A stretch of 8,955 nucleotides of DNA from CAZFIM01 sp964519615 (GCA_964519615.1 CAZFIM010000091.1:1-8955); one strand, 5' to 3'; shown: positions 1-8,352, numbered from the stretch's first letter. The notes: generated by a model not told the origin, from the sequence alone. Made by a program: numbers and translations.

Positions 1-64
1 ATGCGAATTTTATAAATATTTTATATTACCGCATATCTTCTTTATACGTCTTTTATGGCTCAGC

Positions 65-73
65 TGGCATAAT
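65..73 (+). promoter_or_regulatory. Putative extended -10 promoter for the small membrane protein and receiver genes
   Basis: The sequence TGGCATAAT matches the extended -10 consensus TGnTATAAT at every defined base except one (C for T). No good -35 element lies at the expected distance, which is usual for extended -10 promoters. Transcription would begin near position 80 and give a leader of about 45 bases before the ATG at 126. The rest of 1-125 is AT-rich, and I see no coding region or RNA gene in it. Confidence 0.4.
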
Positions 74-125
74 ACATTTGTAGGGAAATATTGTCTGATG
101 TGGTGATAAGGAGGTGTGAGGGACT

Positions 126-359
126 ATGGGAATTGATTTCAGTGTCATGCTAGGAATTCTCTTGATTATATTGATTCATGCGGTCTATGTTTCACTGGCC
201 TTGCACAACCTGGTTAAAATGAAGAGCATGTCCGGAGGGAAGAAGGCAGTCTGGACTCTGGCAATAGTGTTCATTATATGCTTTGGGCCTATCTTCTTTT
301 TATTGTTTAATCCTATTCGATCCAATGATACTAATACTCAAACTGAAACACACCAATAA
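126..359 (+). CDS. Small two-helix membrane protein, PLDc_N-like
   Basis: This 77-residue protein has two hydrophobic segments, at about residues 6-29 and 42-62. A short basic, glycine-containing turn (KMKSMSGGKK) joins them, and the tail is polar. The pattern of helix, SGGKKAVW, then a helix ending in GPIFFLLF resembles the phospholipase D N-terminal domain (PLDc_N) of cardiolipin synthases. Here the domain stands alone with no catalytic HKD part. Such short proteins are common in bacteria and their role is not known. The start is supported by a strong Shine-Dalgarno sequence, AAGGAGGT at 108-115, ten bases before the ATG. A receiver gene follows after 17 bases, so the two are probably co-transcribed. 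The family match is by pattern recognition only. Confidence 0.7.
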   Translation: MGIDFSVMLGILLIILIHAVYVSLALHNLVKMKSMSGGKKAVWTLAIVFIICFGPIFFLLFNPIRSNDTNTQTETHQ

Positions 360-376
360 AACTGGGAAAATATATC

Positions 377-781
377 ATGGCTTTATCACATGATTTCATA
401 CAGAAAAGAATAATGGTTGTTGATGACGATCACCTCATCACGATGACAATACTTCTCTTTTTGCGGCACAAGGGATACAACGTAGATATTTTTCATTCAG
501 GCACAGACGCTATTGCGTATTTAAGAATGAATAGACCCGATGCTATTTTACTTGACCTGCGTTTGCCGGATTGCGATGGATGGTTAATAGCTCGATTACT
601 GAAGAAACTGGAATGGTTCGGCCATGTGCCAGTTATCATTATGTCGGTTCTGGAGATAGACACGCAAATGATGGCTGAAATAAAACCGTTTGCCTTTATT
701 CAGAAACCGTTTGATATGGGCTTTCTTTTGCAGACTATCGAAGCCGGTTTCCATAGAATAAATGCCCTGGCGAAGCTGTAA
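377..781 (+). CDS. Stand-alone response-regulator receiver protein
   Basis: This 134-residue protein is essentially one CheY-like receiver domain with no output domain. The acidic pocket is D16-D18, the phospho-accepting aspartate is D60 (in LLDLRLPDCDG), the switch serine is S90 and the conserved lysine is K110 followed by proline. All phosphorylation residues are therefore present. It could act as a phosphate relay or sink, or by protein-protein contact. It is the second gene of a two-gene unit with the PLDc_N-like membrane protein. A weak Shine-Dalgarno sequence (GGGA at 364-367) precedes the ATG by nine bases. The cognate kinase is unknown. The kinase at 1724-3664 is nearby but has its own LuxR-type partner, so a link would be a guess. 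Confidence 0.85.
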   Translation: MALSHDFIQKRIMVVDDDHLITMTILLFLRHKGYNVDIFHSGTDAIAYLRMNRPDAILLDLRLPDCDGWLIARLLKKLEWFGHVPVIIMSVLEIDTQMMAEIKPFAFIQKPFDMGFLLQTIEAGFHRINALAKL

Positions 782-820
782 ATTCTGCTAGAATACCGCT
801 TGAGCAAATATTCATTTTGG

Positions 821-837
821 GTTTAACCATTTTAAAC
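821..837. repeat. Inverted repeat GTTTAA-N5-TTAAAC
   Basis: This is a perfect 6-base AT-rich inverted repeat with a 5-base spacer, about 40 bases after the receiver stop codon. It could be a regulator-binding site or a weak hairpin. No T-run follows, so it does not look like an intrinsic terminator. Confidence 0.3.
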
Positions 838-866
838 AGATTGCCTGCTTTATTCCTATTCTGCTG

Positions 867-899
867 TTGTAAGCACCCTTATTTTATAAATACTTACAA
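867..899. repeat. Inverted repeat TTGTAAG-N19-CTTACAA
   Basis: Two perfect 7-base inverted arms, at 867-873 and 893-899, are separated by 19 AT-rich bases. They lie about 90 bases upstream of the extended -10 element of the two-component operon. The arm-to-arm spacing of about 26 bases, roughly two and a half helical turns, could suit a dimeric regulator. Chance occurrence in AT-rich DNA cannot be excluded. Apart from the repeats noted here, 782-989 shows no gene. Confidence 0.3.
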
Positions 900-989
900 T
901 TACTGTTCTATAGATTTCGACGCATGCAGTCAACAGTTGCGCTTCTGATTAAATTTGTATGTATAATTATTATCCGTTTTATTGCTGTC

Positions 990-998
990 TGTTATAAT
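990..998 (+). promoter_or_regulatory. Extended -10 promoter of the response regulator-kinase operon
   Basis: TGTTATAAT at 990-998 is a perfect match to the extended -10 consensus. A weak -35 candidate, TTATCC, lies 17 bases upstream at 970-975. The start of transcription would be near 1005, which rules out the in-frame TTG at 982 as the start codon of the regulator. Two small palindromes sit on the promoter and leader: GTTATAATAAC at 991-1001, overlapping the -10, and CTTTAGTTAAAG at 1001-1012. They are candidate operator elements. Confidence 0.6.
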
Positions 999-1029
999 AA
1001 CTTTAGTTAAAGCTGGGGGTAATGTAATC

Positions 1030-1701
1030 GTGGATAAGATCAGAGTACTAATTGCTGATGATCATGCCGTAGTACGAGAAGGGACACGTCGTATTCTTGA
1101 GCAGGAACCTGATATACAGGTGGTAGCTGAAGCAAGCGATGGTGAAACCACTGTCAATCAAGCGCTATCATGTAAACCGGACGTAGCAATCATCGATATC
1201 GCTATGCCAAAACTCGATGGAATAGAAGCAACAAAACAAATAAAAGCGGCAGATCCTTCCATAACGATATTGATATTGAGCGCGTACGATGACGAGCAGT
1301 TTATATTCAGCCTTTTGGAAGCCGGTGCAGCCGGATATCTGCTTAAAAGCATTCGTGGGCAAGAACTGGTTGATGCAATACGTGCTGTACACTCGGGCGA
1401 ATCCGTGTTGCATCCTTCGGTTGCGCGGAAGGTTTTAAACCGTTTCGGCAGGTCAACGAGCACAGTCCAGGAAAATGCTTCCACAGAACTCCTGAGTGAT
1501 CGTGAGCTGGATGTATTGAAACTTGTTACAAAAGGCCTGAGTAACAAGGATATTGCCGATCAATTGTGTTTGAGTATTCGTACCGTACAGGGACATCTGG
1601 GCAATATATTCAATAAGCTTATGGTAAGCTCCCGTACTGAAGCTGTTGTACGTGCCTTGAAAGAAGGATGGGTTACTCTGGACGATACATCATTATCATA
1701 G
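1030..1701 (+). CDS. NarL/FixJ-family response regulator
   Basis: This is a two-component transcription regulator of 223 residues, the usual length for the family. The receiver domain covers about residues 4-120, with acidic residues D10 and D11, phospho-accepting D56 (IIDIAMPKLDG), switch serine S84 and lysine K106. A linker leads to a LuxR/GerE-type helix-turn-helix at about 153-215, with the recognition region SNKDIADQLCLSIRTVQGHL. I chose the GTG at 1030 because GGGGGT at 1015-1020 lies nine bases upstream and the promoter at 990-998 puts the earlier TTG (982) outside the transcript. The kinase gene follows after 22 bases on the same strand, so it is almost certainly the phosphate donor. 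The signal and target genes are not evident. The convergent formate dehydrogenase operon is one possible target but nothing in the sequence proves it. Confidence 0.93.
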   Translation: MDKIRVLIADDHAVVREGTRRILEQEPDIQVVAEASDGETTVNQALSCKPDVAIIDIAMPKLDGIEATKQIKAADPSITILILSAYDDEQFIFSLLEAGAAGYLLKSIRGQELVDAIRAVHSGESVLHPSVARKVLNRFGRSTSTVQENASTELLSDRELDVLKLVTKGLSNKDIADQLCLSIRTVQGHLGNIFNKLMVSSRTEAVVRALKEGWVTLDDTSLS

Positions 1702-1723
1702 TACTGTAATCTGACATCAACTC

Positions 1724-3664
1724 ATGAGAAACATTAGCGTAACCTTGCGTCACAATATAACTGGAACCATAGTAAAGCCCGGTTTTTGGTTACTTATAAT
1801 TCTTTTGACGGGTATTACTATTCTGCACTATGGAAATTTTATTGGATTTCCGCAGGCATTCATTGCGTATATATCCAGCATAGGGCTGGATAGACATGCT
1901 TTTGAAAGAATATTTTATCTTGTTCCTATAATCTGGTCCGGTTTTATTTTTGGCTGGAAAGGCAGTGCAACCGTATCTGCTGTTTCTCTGTTATGTATGT
2001 TGCCGCGAGCTATTGTTTTTTCACAATCTCCGCATGACGCACTCTTTGAATCAAGTGCAGTGTTCATTGTTGGTAGCCTTGTGGCATTTACATTCCAGTC
2101 TTTGCGTACTGAAAGAGAACAGCGTATTCAACTGGCTGCTCTGGATAGAATTGCCAGAGGCGTATCTCAATCACTGGAGATCGGGCATATCCTTAAAAGC
2201 AGCATCGATAATGTTGTAAATATTATGAAGGTAAATGCTGCATTTATCTTTTTGCTTGATGAAAGAGGAAAGGAGTTGTATCTAGCGGCTCATTCAGGAT
2301 TGTCAGAGACATTTGTCAAAAGCATCGGTCGTTTGAAATTGGGAGAAGGTCTTAATGGGTGGGTAGCAAAAACGGGAAAACCGGCTTTTGTAAGAGATGC
2401 TTTAACGGACCCTAGGGTTACAAAGATGGCAGTGAAGGACGAAAATATTCGGTCACAGTATATTATCCCTTTGATTGCAAAAGGTAAAACAACGGGAACG
2501 CTCTGTGTTGCAATGCACAGCCATCGTATATTCAAAAACGAAGAAGTGGACACTCTAACAGCCATAGGCAATCAAATAGGTGTTGCTATAGAAAATTCAC
2601 GTCTTTATGAGAAGGAGAGGATTTTTTCAGAACAATTAAAAGTATCAGAAGAGAGGTACAGGCAGCTTTTTGAAGGCGCACATGATGCAATCTGGATTCA
2701 TGATCTTGATGAAAATATTATTGCGGCTAATAATTCAATGGTTAGACTGTCGGGATATTCTCTGGATTCGATGAAGGATATTAAAGCAGAGGATTTATTT
2801 GACGATGATTCCAGACAACTGGTGAAAACGCTTCATAAACAACTTCTGAAAGAGGAAACAACAGGTTCATTAGCTGAGATAACCATGGTAAGAAAGAATG
2901 GTACAAGAGCTTCTCTACAGCTGTCCACCAGTGTGATTTACAGCAATGGTATGCCCACGGCTTTTCAGCATATCGCCCGTGATATAACTCTTGAGAAGCG
3001 GATGAGAGAAAATCTGCATTATTATCTGGGTGAGGTTACCAAGGCCCAGGAAGATGAGAGAAAACGTATTGCCAGAGAGCTCCATGATGATACTATCCAG
3101 GACCTGGTTGTTTTAGCACGGGAGATAGATGAAATAACTGATTCCAAACATGAACTTACGGATGACGATAAAATTAAACTTGAAGATCTGCGTGAGCAGA
3201 TAAATACTATAATTTCCAATGTACGCAGTTTAAGCCAGGATCTTCGTCCGCCTACTCTGGATAGGCTTGGACTTGTGCCTGCGCTGGAATGGCTTGGTTC
3301 CAATATAAAAACAAGATCGGGCATAAATGTTTGTGTGAAAATTTTTGGTGAAGAAAGAAAGCTGAATAATGATGTTGAACTTTTGTTGTTTCGTATAACT
3401 CAAGAAGCATTAAGCAATGTCTGGCGCCATTCGAGAGCGACAGATGCCAAGATTTTAATAGAGTTTACCAATAGTTATATTCAAATTACTGTAATTGACA
3501 ATGGGCGTGGATTTGAGCCGCCTGAAGTTACAGATGATCTGGTTAAAAGCGGAAGACTGGGATTAGCCGGTATGCAGGAACGTGTCAAACTAATAGGCGG
3601 TTCAATAAAAATAGAATCTAAAAAGGGTACAGGAACATCGGTTATATTTAAAGCAACTGTATAG
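1724..3664 (+). CDS. Membrane sensor histidine kinase with GAF and PAS domains (NarX/DegS type)
   Basis: This 646-residue kinase should phosphorylate the preceding regulator. The N-terminus has about four hydrophobic segments (roughly 20-37, 62-78, 80-98 and 110-125), with short loops and no large external sensor domain. A GAF domain follows at about 135-295 and a PAS domain at about 307-425 (YRQLFEGAHDAIWIHDLDE). The dimerisation/phospho-acceptor region is of the HisKA_3 type (DERKRIARELHDD, with H454). The C-terminal ATPase has the N box (EALSNVWRHS, N565), G1 (DNGRGF, 592-597) and a GLAGMQER motif near 613. The architecture suggests sensing in the membrane or cytoplasm, perhaps of a small ligand or redox state. 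No haem- or iron-binding cysteine pattern is visible. No clear Shine-Dalgarno sequence precedes the ATG, so translation may depend on coupling to the regulator that ends 22 bases before. Confidence 0.93.
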   Translation: MRNISVTLRHNITGTIVKPGFWLLIILLTGITILHYGNFIGFPQAFIAYISSIGLDRHAFERIFYLVPIIWSGFIFGWKGSATVSAVSLLCMLPRAIVFSQSPHDALFESSAVFIVGSLVAFTFQSLRTEREQRIQLAALDRIARGVSQSLEIGHILKSSIDNVVNIMKVNAAFIFLLDERGKELYLAAHSGLSETFVKSIGRLKLGEGLNGWVAKTGKPAFVRDALTDPRVTKMAVKDENIRSQYIIPLIAKGKTTGTLCVAMHSHRIFKNEEVDTLTAIGNQIGVAIENSRLYEKERIFSEQLKVSEERYRQLFEGAHDAIWIHDLDENIIAANNSMVRLSGYSLDSMKDIKAEDLFDDDSRQLVKTLHKQLLKEETTGSLAEITMVRKNGTRASLQLSTSVIYSNGMPTAFQHIARDITLEKRMRENLHYYLGEVTKAQEDERKRIARELHDDTIQDLVVLAREIDEITDSKHELTDDDKIKLEDLREQINTIISNVRSLSQDLRPPTLDRLGLVPALEWLGSNIKTRSGINVCVKIFGEERKLNNDVELLLFRITQEALSNVWRHSRATDAKILIEFTNSYIQITVIDNGRGFEPPEVTDDLVKSGRLGLAGMQERVKLIGGSIKIESKKGTGTSVIFKATV

Positions 3665-3692
3665 AGCAGATTACCGATGTTTAATTCTATAC
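3659..3692. repeat. Inverted repeat across the two convergent stop codons
   Basis: GTATAGA (3659-3665) and TCTATAC (3686-3692) are perfect 7-base inverted arms with a 20-base spacer. Both genes end in GTA TAG A read on their own strand, which produces the symmetry. The convergent genes are only 22 bases apart. The repeat could help transcription end in both directions, but the stem is AT-rich, the loop is long and only a short T-run (3701-3705) follows on the + strand. I rate it a weak terminator at best. Confidence 0.25.
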
Positions 3693-6374
3693 CTTCTCTA
3701 TTTTTACCGCGCTTACTTTCAATTCCGGAGTCTTGGAGATAGGGTCTAAAGCACCGTTGGTAAGAATATTGGTAGGACTTTCAGCAAAATGAAAGTCCAT
3801 GTATATCACCCCAGGTTGTACTTTGCCCGTTACTTTTGCCTTTGATATTTTTTCACCTCTACGTGAAATAATCTTAATCCTGTTACCGTCCTCAATACCC
3901 AGTTTGGCGGCATCTTGCGGATTAATTTTGGTGGTGTCTTCCGGCTCAATCACGTTGAGGCCCGTTATTTTCCGCGTCATTGTACCAGTGTGATAGTGAT
4001 ATAGACTTCTTCCCGTAGAAAGTATATACGGGTACTCATTATCTGACCATTCTGCCGGGGGTCTATATTTCAAAGGCGTAAATTTGCCCAATCCGCAGAC
4101 AAAACGGCTCATATGTAAAATAGGTGTTCCGGGATGGTCCGGTGTGGGACAAGGCCACTGCAGTCCGCAGCTTTCTATACGGTCATAAGAAATTCCACCA
4201 TAGCCTGTGGCCAGACGAGCTATTTCATTCATTATTTCGGAGGGATGTGAATAATCAAAACCTGCCCCTCCCATCTTTTGGGCTATTTGGCAAGTAATCA
4301 GCCAGTCAGGACGGGACTGCCCAACCGGTTCTATAACCTGCCTGACACGCTGTACTCTGCGTTCTGTATTGGTGAATGTCCCGTCTTTTTCAGCAAAACT
4401 AGCTGCCGGCAAGACGACGTCTGCATATTGAGCTGTATCTGTAAGGAAGATATCCTGTACTATCAGGAATTCAAGATTTGTTAATGCCTCCTCCATATGA
4501 TGTACATCCGGTTCGCTCAGCAGGGAATTCTCGCCAATAATATACATAGCTTTCAATTTTTTCATACAGGCGGCATTAAACATTTCAACTAGTGTTATAC
4601 CCGGAGCAGGACTCAGTTTTTGTCCCCATGCGGCCTCGAATTTTTTCTGTATATCAGGATTGGAGACGCTTTGATAGCCGTGGTATGTATTGGGCATGCA
4701 GCCCATATCACAGGCACCCTGCACATTATTTTGGCCGCGCAGGGGATTGACACCTGTGGAAGGAAGTCCGATGTTCCCTGTGAGCATCGAAAGATTGGCT
4801 AGAGAAAGCACGTTATCAGTACCGTGGGAATGCTCAGTGATACCGAGAGTGTAGATGATTGATGCAGGTTTCACTGTGGCATAAAGCCGAGCAGCTTTAA
4901 CTATCTCCTCTGCCGGTAAACCGGTTACTTTGGAGACAAAATCAAGAGGGAAATCTTTAAGAGATTCCTTGTATGCTTCGAAATTCTCACAACAATTGGT
5001 AGCGAATTCTGTATTTGCCAAACCTTCTTCTATAATTATCCTGGCTATCCCATTAATAAGGGCAACATCACTTCCGATAGTAGGCCTGAGCCATATATCG
5101 GCATAACCCACCATAGAGATTTCCATGGGATTGACAACGATTATCTTAGCTCCCTTTAGCGCTGCCTTTTTAATCTCCAGTGAAATAACAGGATGCGCTG
5201 CGGTGGTATTGCTTCCTATAAGGAAAATACATGCGGCATCTTTTATTTCGCCAATTGAATTTGTCATGGCGCCGCTACCGAAGCTTGTGGCCAGACCGGC
5301 CACGGTGGGAGAATGTCAGACCCGTGCGCAGTTATCTACGTTGTTTGTCTGCATTACTGCCCGGGTGAATTTTTGGGCCACATAGTTATCCTCATTCGTA
5401 CATCTTGAGGAAGAAACGCAGGCAAACTGCTCACCTTTATAACCGGATAGCTTGGATGCGATCAGGTCAAGTGCCTCGTCCCAGCTTGCTTCATCCAGCT
5501 TTCCGTTTTTACGTATTAGAGGTGTTGTGAGACGGTCAGGATGATTGACGAATTCGGCAATGCCGAATCTTCCTTTTACGCATGCCTGACCGTAATTGGG
5601 GGCGATAAAGACAGGCGTAGTACGCAGAACTTTATTATCTTTAGCTTCTATCTGAAGCTGGCATCCTACTCCACAATAGGGGCATGTGGTTACTACGGAA
5701 CGCTCTGCAGGGCCGGACCATTTGTTATTTCTTTCCATAAGTGCACCTGTGGGGCAGGCGTCTACGCATGCACCGCAAGATTGGCATGCCGATTCAAGCA
5801 AGGATTTATTAAAGGCTGTGCCCGGCAAAGTGCGGCTTCCCCTATAGGTGAAGGCTATTGCTCCCGCTCCTCTTACTTCCTGGCATATACGAACGCATCG
5901 TCCGCAGAGAATGCAGAGGTTATAATCTCTATCGAAGAAAGGTGAATCAGTAAGTATAGGATCGGACCGGTATAGGGGGTCCATCGTGACTTCAGGCAAG
6001 CCGATATGGGCAGCAACTTCCTGGAGTTCACATTTCTGATTCTTAGCGCAGGTAAGACAATTCATAGGGTGTTCCGATATGAGAAGCTCAAAAATGCCCC
6101 TTCTTAAATCCTGAAGCGCAGGTGTATTGGTTTTAATTTTCATTCCATCCGTTGCGGGGGTGGTACATGAAGTGGGATAACCCCGCAGTCCTTCAATCTC
6201 CACTATACACATACGACAGCCGCCGTAGGGCGCGAGGTTAGGGTGATAACAGAGAGTAGGAATATAAACACCGGCCTGTTTGGCTGCTTCAAGTACGGTT
6301 AGACCGTTCTTTATCTCGATTTGTTTATCGTTTATCGTAACGGTTATTCGAGATTTATCTTCTACTAAACTCAT
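3687..6374 (-). CDS. fdhA: Selenocysteine formate dehydrogenase, catalytic subunit (NuoG-like N-terminus)
   Basis: FdhA interconverts formate and CO2 at a molybdenum or tungsten bis-pterin centre. The 895-residue protein is read through an in-frame UGA (5318-5316) as selenocysteine 353, in the family active-site motif NNVDNCARV-U-HSPT, followed by catalytic H354. In order it has a [2Fe-2S] ferredoxin domain (C42, C53, C56, C70), a His-Cys [4Fe-4S] site (H102, C106, C109, C115), two ferredoxin clusters (C154, C157, C160, C164 and C197, C200, C203, C207) and the molybdopterin-domain [4Fe-4S] site (C231, C234, C238, C265) with K267 just after. The molybdopterin fold includes PLRGQNNVQGACDMG (about 544-558) and a dinucleotide-binding C-terminal domain (about 781-895). 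No twin-arginine signal or membrane segment is seen, so it is cytoplasmic. The ATG start has GAGGAA at 6388-6383, eight bases upstream. It follows the NuoF-like gene by 42 bases. Without read-through the gene would appear as two pieces, 6374-5316 and 5303-3687. Confidence 0.95.
5287..5318 (-). promoter_or_regulatory. UGA selenocysteine codon and SECIS hairpin
   Basis: On the - strand the UGA (5318-5316) is followed after 12 bases by the hairpin GTGGCCGGTCTGGCCAC (5303-5287). It has a perfect 6-base-pair stem and a GGUCU loop. The Escherichia coli fdhF SECIS also has a GGUCU apical loop. As I recall that sequence, its GG begins 19 bases after the UGA, the same spacing as here. One difference is that the bulged U in the E. 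coli upper stem has no clear counterpart here. The element would recruit SelB with charged tRNA-Sec. The stem also encodes conserved residues V358-T363, so sequence is constrained at both levels. Confidence 0.88.
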
Positions 6375-6416
6375 ATCGACTATTCCTCAGCCTTCGTAAG
6401 GTATTGATAATGCCGT

Positions 6417-8330
6417 TTACTCACCTTTTACTTTAACAGGGACAGGGTTTTCTGGGACATCAATTTTCTCACCGGATACTTTTACAACCGCGGAAAATTT
6501 TTTAGGGCATGCATCAAGACACGTGCCGCATTTTATGCACTTCTCCTGATCAATGATATGAACCATTCTTTTATTGCCCTCAATTGCTTGTACAGGACAT
6601 TCTCGGGCACAGATCATGCACCCCTGGCATTTATCCGGGTCTATGTAAAAATTAATAAGAGCCTTGCATTTCAGAGCGGGGCAGCGTTTATTATAGATAT
6701 GCTCTTCATATTCTTCTCTGAAATAACGCAATGTTGTAAGAACCGGGTTAGGTGCCGTTTGACCTAATCCGCAGAGTGAGCCGTTCTTGACGGTTTTGGC
6801 AATGCGTTGTAGTATATCTATATCTTCCGGTTTCCCTTTGCCCTCCGTAATTCTGTCCAAAATTCCCAGCATTTGCCGTGTGCCCACGCGGCAGGGTGTA
6901 CATTTTCCGCAAGATTCTGCCTGAGTAAATGAGAGAAAATACCTGGTAAGATCCACCATACAGGTATTCTCATCAGCAACGATCATGCCGCCTGAACCCA
7001 TGATGGAACCGGCAGCCGCAAGCGACTGATAATCTACCGGTGAGTCAAGCAATGAAGCAGGAAGACAGCCACCGGACGGCCCGCCTGTCTGTACTGCTTT
7101 GAACTGCTTGCCGTCAAGTATCCCGCCGCCTATATCAAAAATGATTTCGCGCAGTGTAATGCCCAGAGGCACCTCGATAAGTCCGCTGCGCTCTACTTTG
7201 CCAACAAGAGCAAATGTTTTAGTGCCTTTGTTTTTCTCTGAACCTTTTTGAGCATACCAGTCGCTGCCTTTTTGCATAACGAGAGCGGCATTTACCCATG
7301 TTTCAACGTTGTTGATATTTGTTGGTTTTCCCCACAACCCTGAGATAGCGGGAAAAGGAGGACGTGAACGCGGCATACCCCGCTTGCCTTCTATTGAAGC
7401 CATAAGAGCTGTTTCCTCGCCGCAGACAAAAGCCCCGGCTCCCTCTTTAATTTTTAAATTAAGGCTGAATCCGGAGCCCAATATATTTTTCCCGATGAGA
7501 TTGTATTCCTCCATCTGCTTAAGTGCAATTCGCAAACGCTCCAATGCAAGCGGATATTCCGCACGGCAGTAAATATAACCGTTGCGTGCCCCGATGGCAT
7601 AAGCACCTATAACCATTCCCTCTAAAAGCGAATGAGGATCGCCTTCGAGGAGCGAACGATTCATAAATGCACCGGGATCGCCTTCATCGGCATTGCATAT
7701 AATATACTTTTCATCGCCGGGTGCAGTGCGGCAAAAATCCCATTTCTGACCGGTGGGGAATCCAGCGCCGCCCCTTCCGCAAAGGCCTGATTTTTTAATT
7801 TCATCAATTATCATCGCAGGTTTCATGGAGAGCGCTTTTTCCAATCCGCTGTAACCACCTCCGGCGATATAGTGATCAATGCATTCAGGGTTTATCAATC
7901 CGCAGTTACGGAGTACCTGACGTACCTGCGGTTTGAATGCCGGCAATGTGAATAGATCAGGTATATCTTTTAGGCTATTGGTACCAATAGAGCCCATGGC
8001 GAGATCTGAGCGGGGATTATCATTGCCCAGATAGTCCCTTATTATTTCAGAGGTTGTCTTATCGGTAAGATTGGCATAAATAATCTGCGATCTAGCTTTT
8101 TTGGTAATGCCGAACATAGGCTCTGCATAACAAGGTCCCAAACAGCCCACCTCGATAATAGTGGCATTCAGTTTTTCTTCCTTGAGTGTTTCTTTGACGG
8201 ATTGTAATATATCTAGAGCACCGGCAGCACGGCCGCAGGTACCGGAGCCGACCATGATAAGCGGGATTTCACTTGACTGTAATTTCTGCCATTCTAATTC
8301 GGCACGTTTGCGGATTTCGCTGAATTTCAT
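6417..8330 (-). CDS. nuoF: NuoF/HydB-like NAD-binding flavoprotein subunit of formate dehydrogenase
   Basis: This 637-residue subunit passes electrons between the FdhA clusters and NAD through FMN. The N-terminus is a thioredoxin-like ferredoxin domain (about 20-100; C32, C63, C67). The NuoF core has the FMN/NADH motifs GRGGAGFPTGQKW (185-197) and NADEGDPGAFMNR (213-225), an SLBB region (about 370-455) and the [4Fe-4S] ligands C474, C477, C480 and C520. Two ferredoxin [4Fe-4S] motifs end the protein: C568, C571, C574, C578 and C598, C601, C604, C608. This domain order is that of HydB/HndC-type subunits; complex I NuoF lacks both end domains. I chose the ATG at 8330 over the one at 8396 because the longer form overlaps the NuoE gene by 44 bases, whereas 8330 has AAGG eight bases upstream and leaves a 22-base gap. 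The N-terminal domain lacks the usual first cluster cysteine (V27 at that position). Confidence 0.95.
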   Translation of the reverse strand: MKFSEIRKRAELEWQKLQSSEIPLIMVGSGTCGRAAGALDILQSVKETLKEEKLNATIIEVGCLGPCYAEPMFGITKKARSQIIYANLTDKTTSEIIRDYLGNDNPRSDLAMGSIGTNSLKDIPDLFTLPAFKPQVRQVLRNCGLINPECIDHYIAGGGYSGLEKALSMKPAMIIDEIKKSGLCGRGGAGFPTGQKWDFCRTAPGDEKYIICNADEGDPGAFMNRSLLEGDPHSLLEGMVIGAYAIGARNGYIYCRAEYPLALERLRIALKQMEEYNLIGKNILGSGFSLNLKIKEGAGAFVCGEETALMASIEGKRGMPRSRPPFPAISGLWGKPTNINNVETWVNAALVMQKGSDWYAQKGSEKNKGTKTFALVGKVERSGLIEVPLGITLREIIFDIGGGILDGKQFKAVQTGGPSGGCLPASLLDSPVDYQSLAAAGSIMGSGGMIVADENTCMVDLTRYFLSFTQAESCGKCTPCRVGTRQMLGILDRITEGKGKPEDIDILQRIAKTVKNGSLCGLGQTAPNPVLTTLRYFREEYEEHIYNKRCPALKCKALINFYIDPDKCQGCMICARECPVQAIEGNKRMVHIIDQEKCIKCGTCLDACPKKFSAVVKVSGEKIDVPENPVPVKVKGE

Positions 8331-8352
8331 AATCGTTGCCTTATCACTAGCG

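Noticed and set aside
791..819. Terminator after the receiver gene (GAATA ... TATTC then ATTTTG)
   Set aside because: The stem is five AT-rich pairs with a long interrupted loop and the T-run is only four bases.
982..1029. TTG start at 982 for the response regulator
   Set aside because: It lies upstream of the inferred transcription start and overlaps the promoter region, and it has no Shine-Dalgarno sequence. GTG at 1030 has one at good spacing.
1158..1547. Long antisense frame within the response regulator gene
   Set aside because: It is a shadow of a well-supported gene, with low-complexity serine/arginine-rich translation and no family features. The same holds for the antisense frames within the kinase and formate dehydrogenase genes.
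3687..5303. Separate downstream gene starting at the GTG at 5303
   Set aside because: The frame continues through the UGA at 5318-5316 with conserved formate dehydrogenase sequence on both sides. The GTG lies inside the SECIS stem and has no role as a start.
5304..5318. fdhA as a pseudogene with a nonsense mutation
   Set aside because: The stop is UGA at the exact selenocysteine site, a SECIS-like hairpin follows, and all other cluster ligands and motifs are intact.
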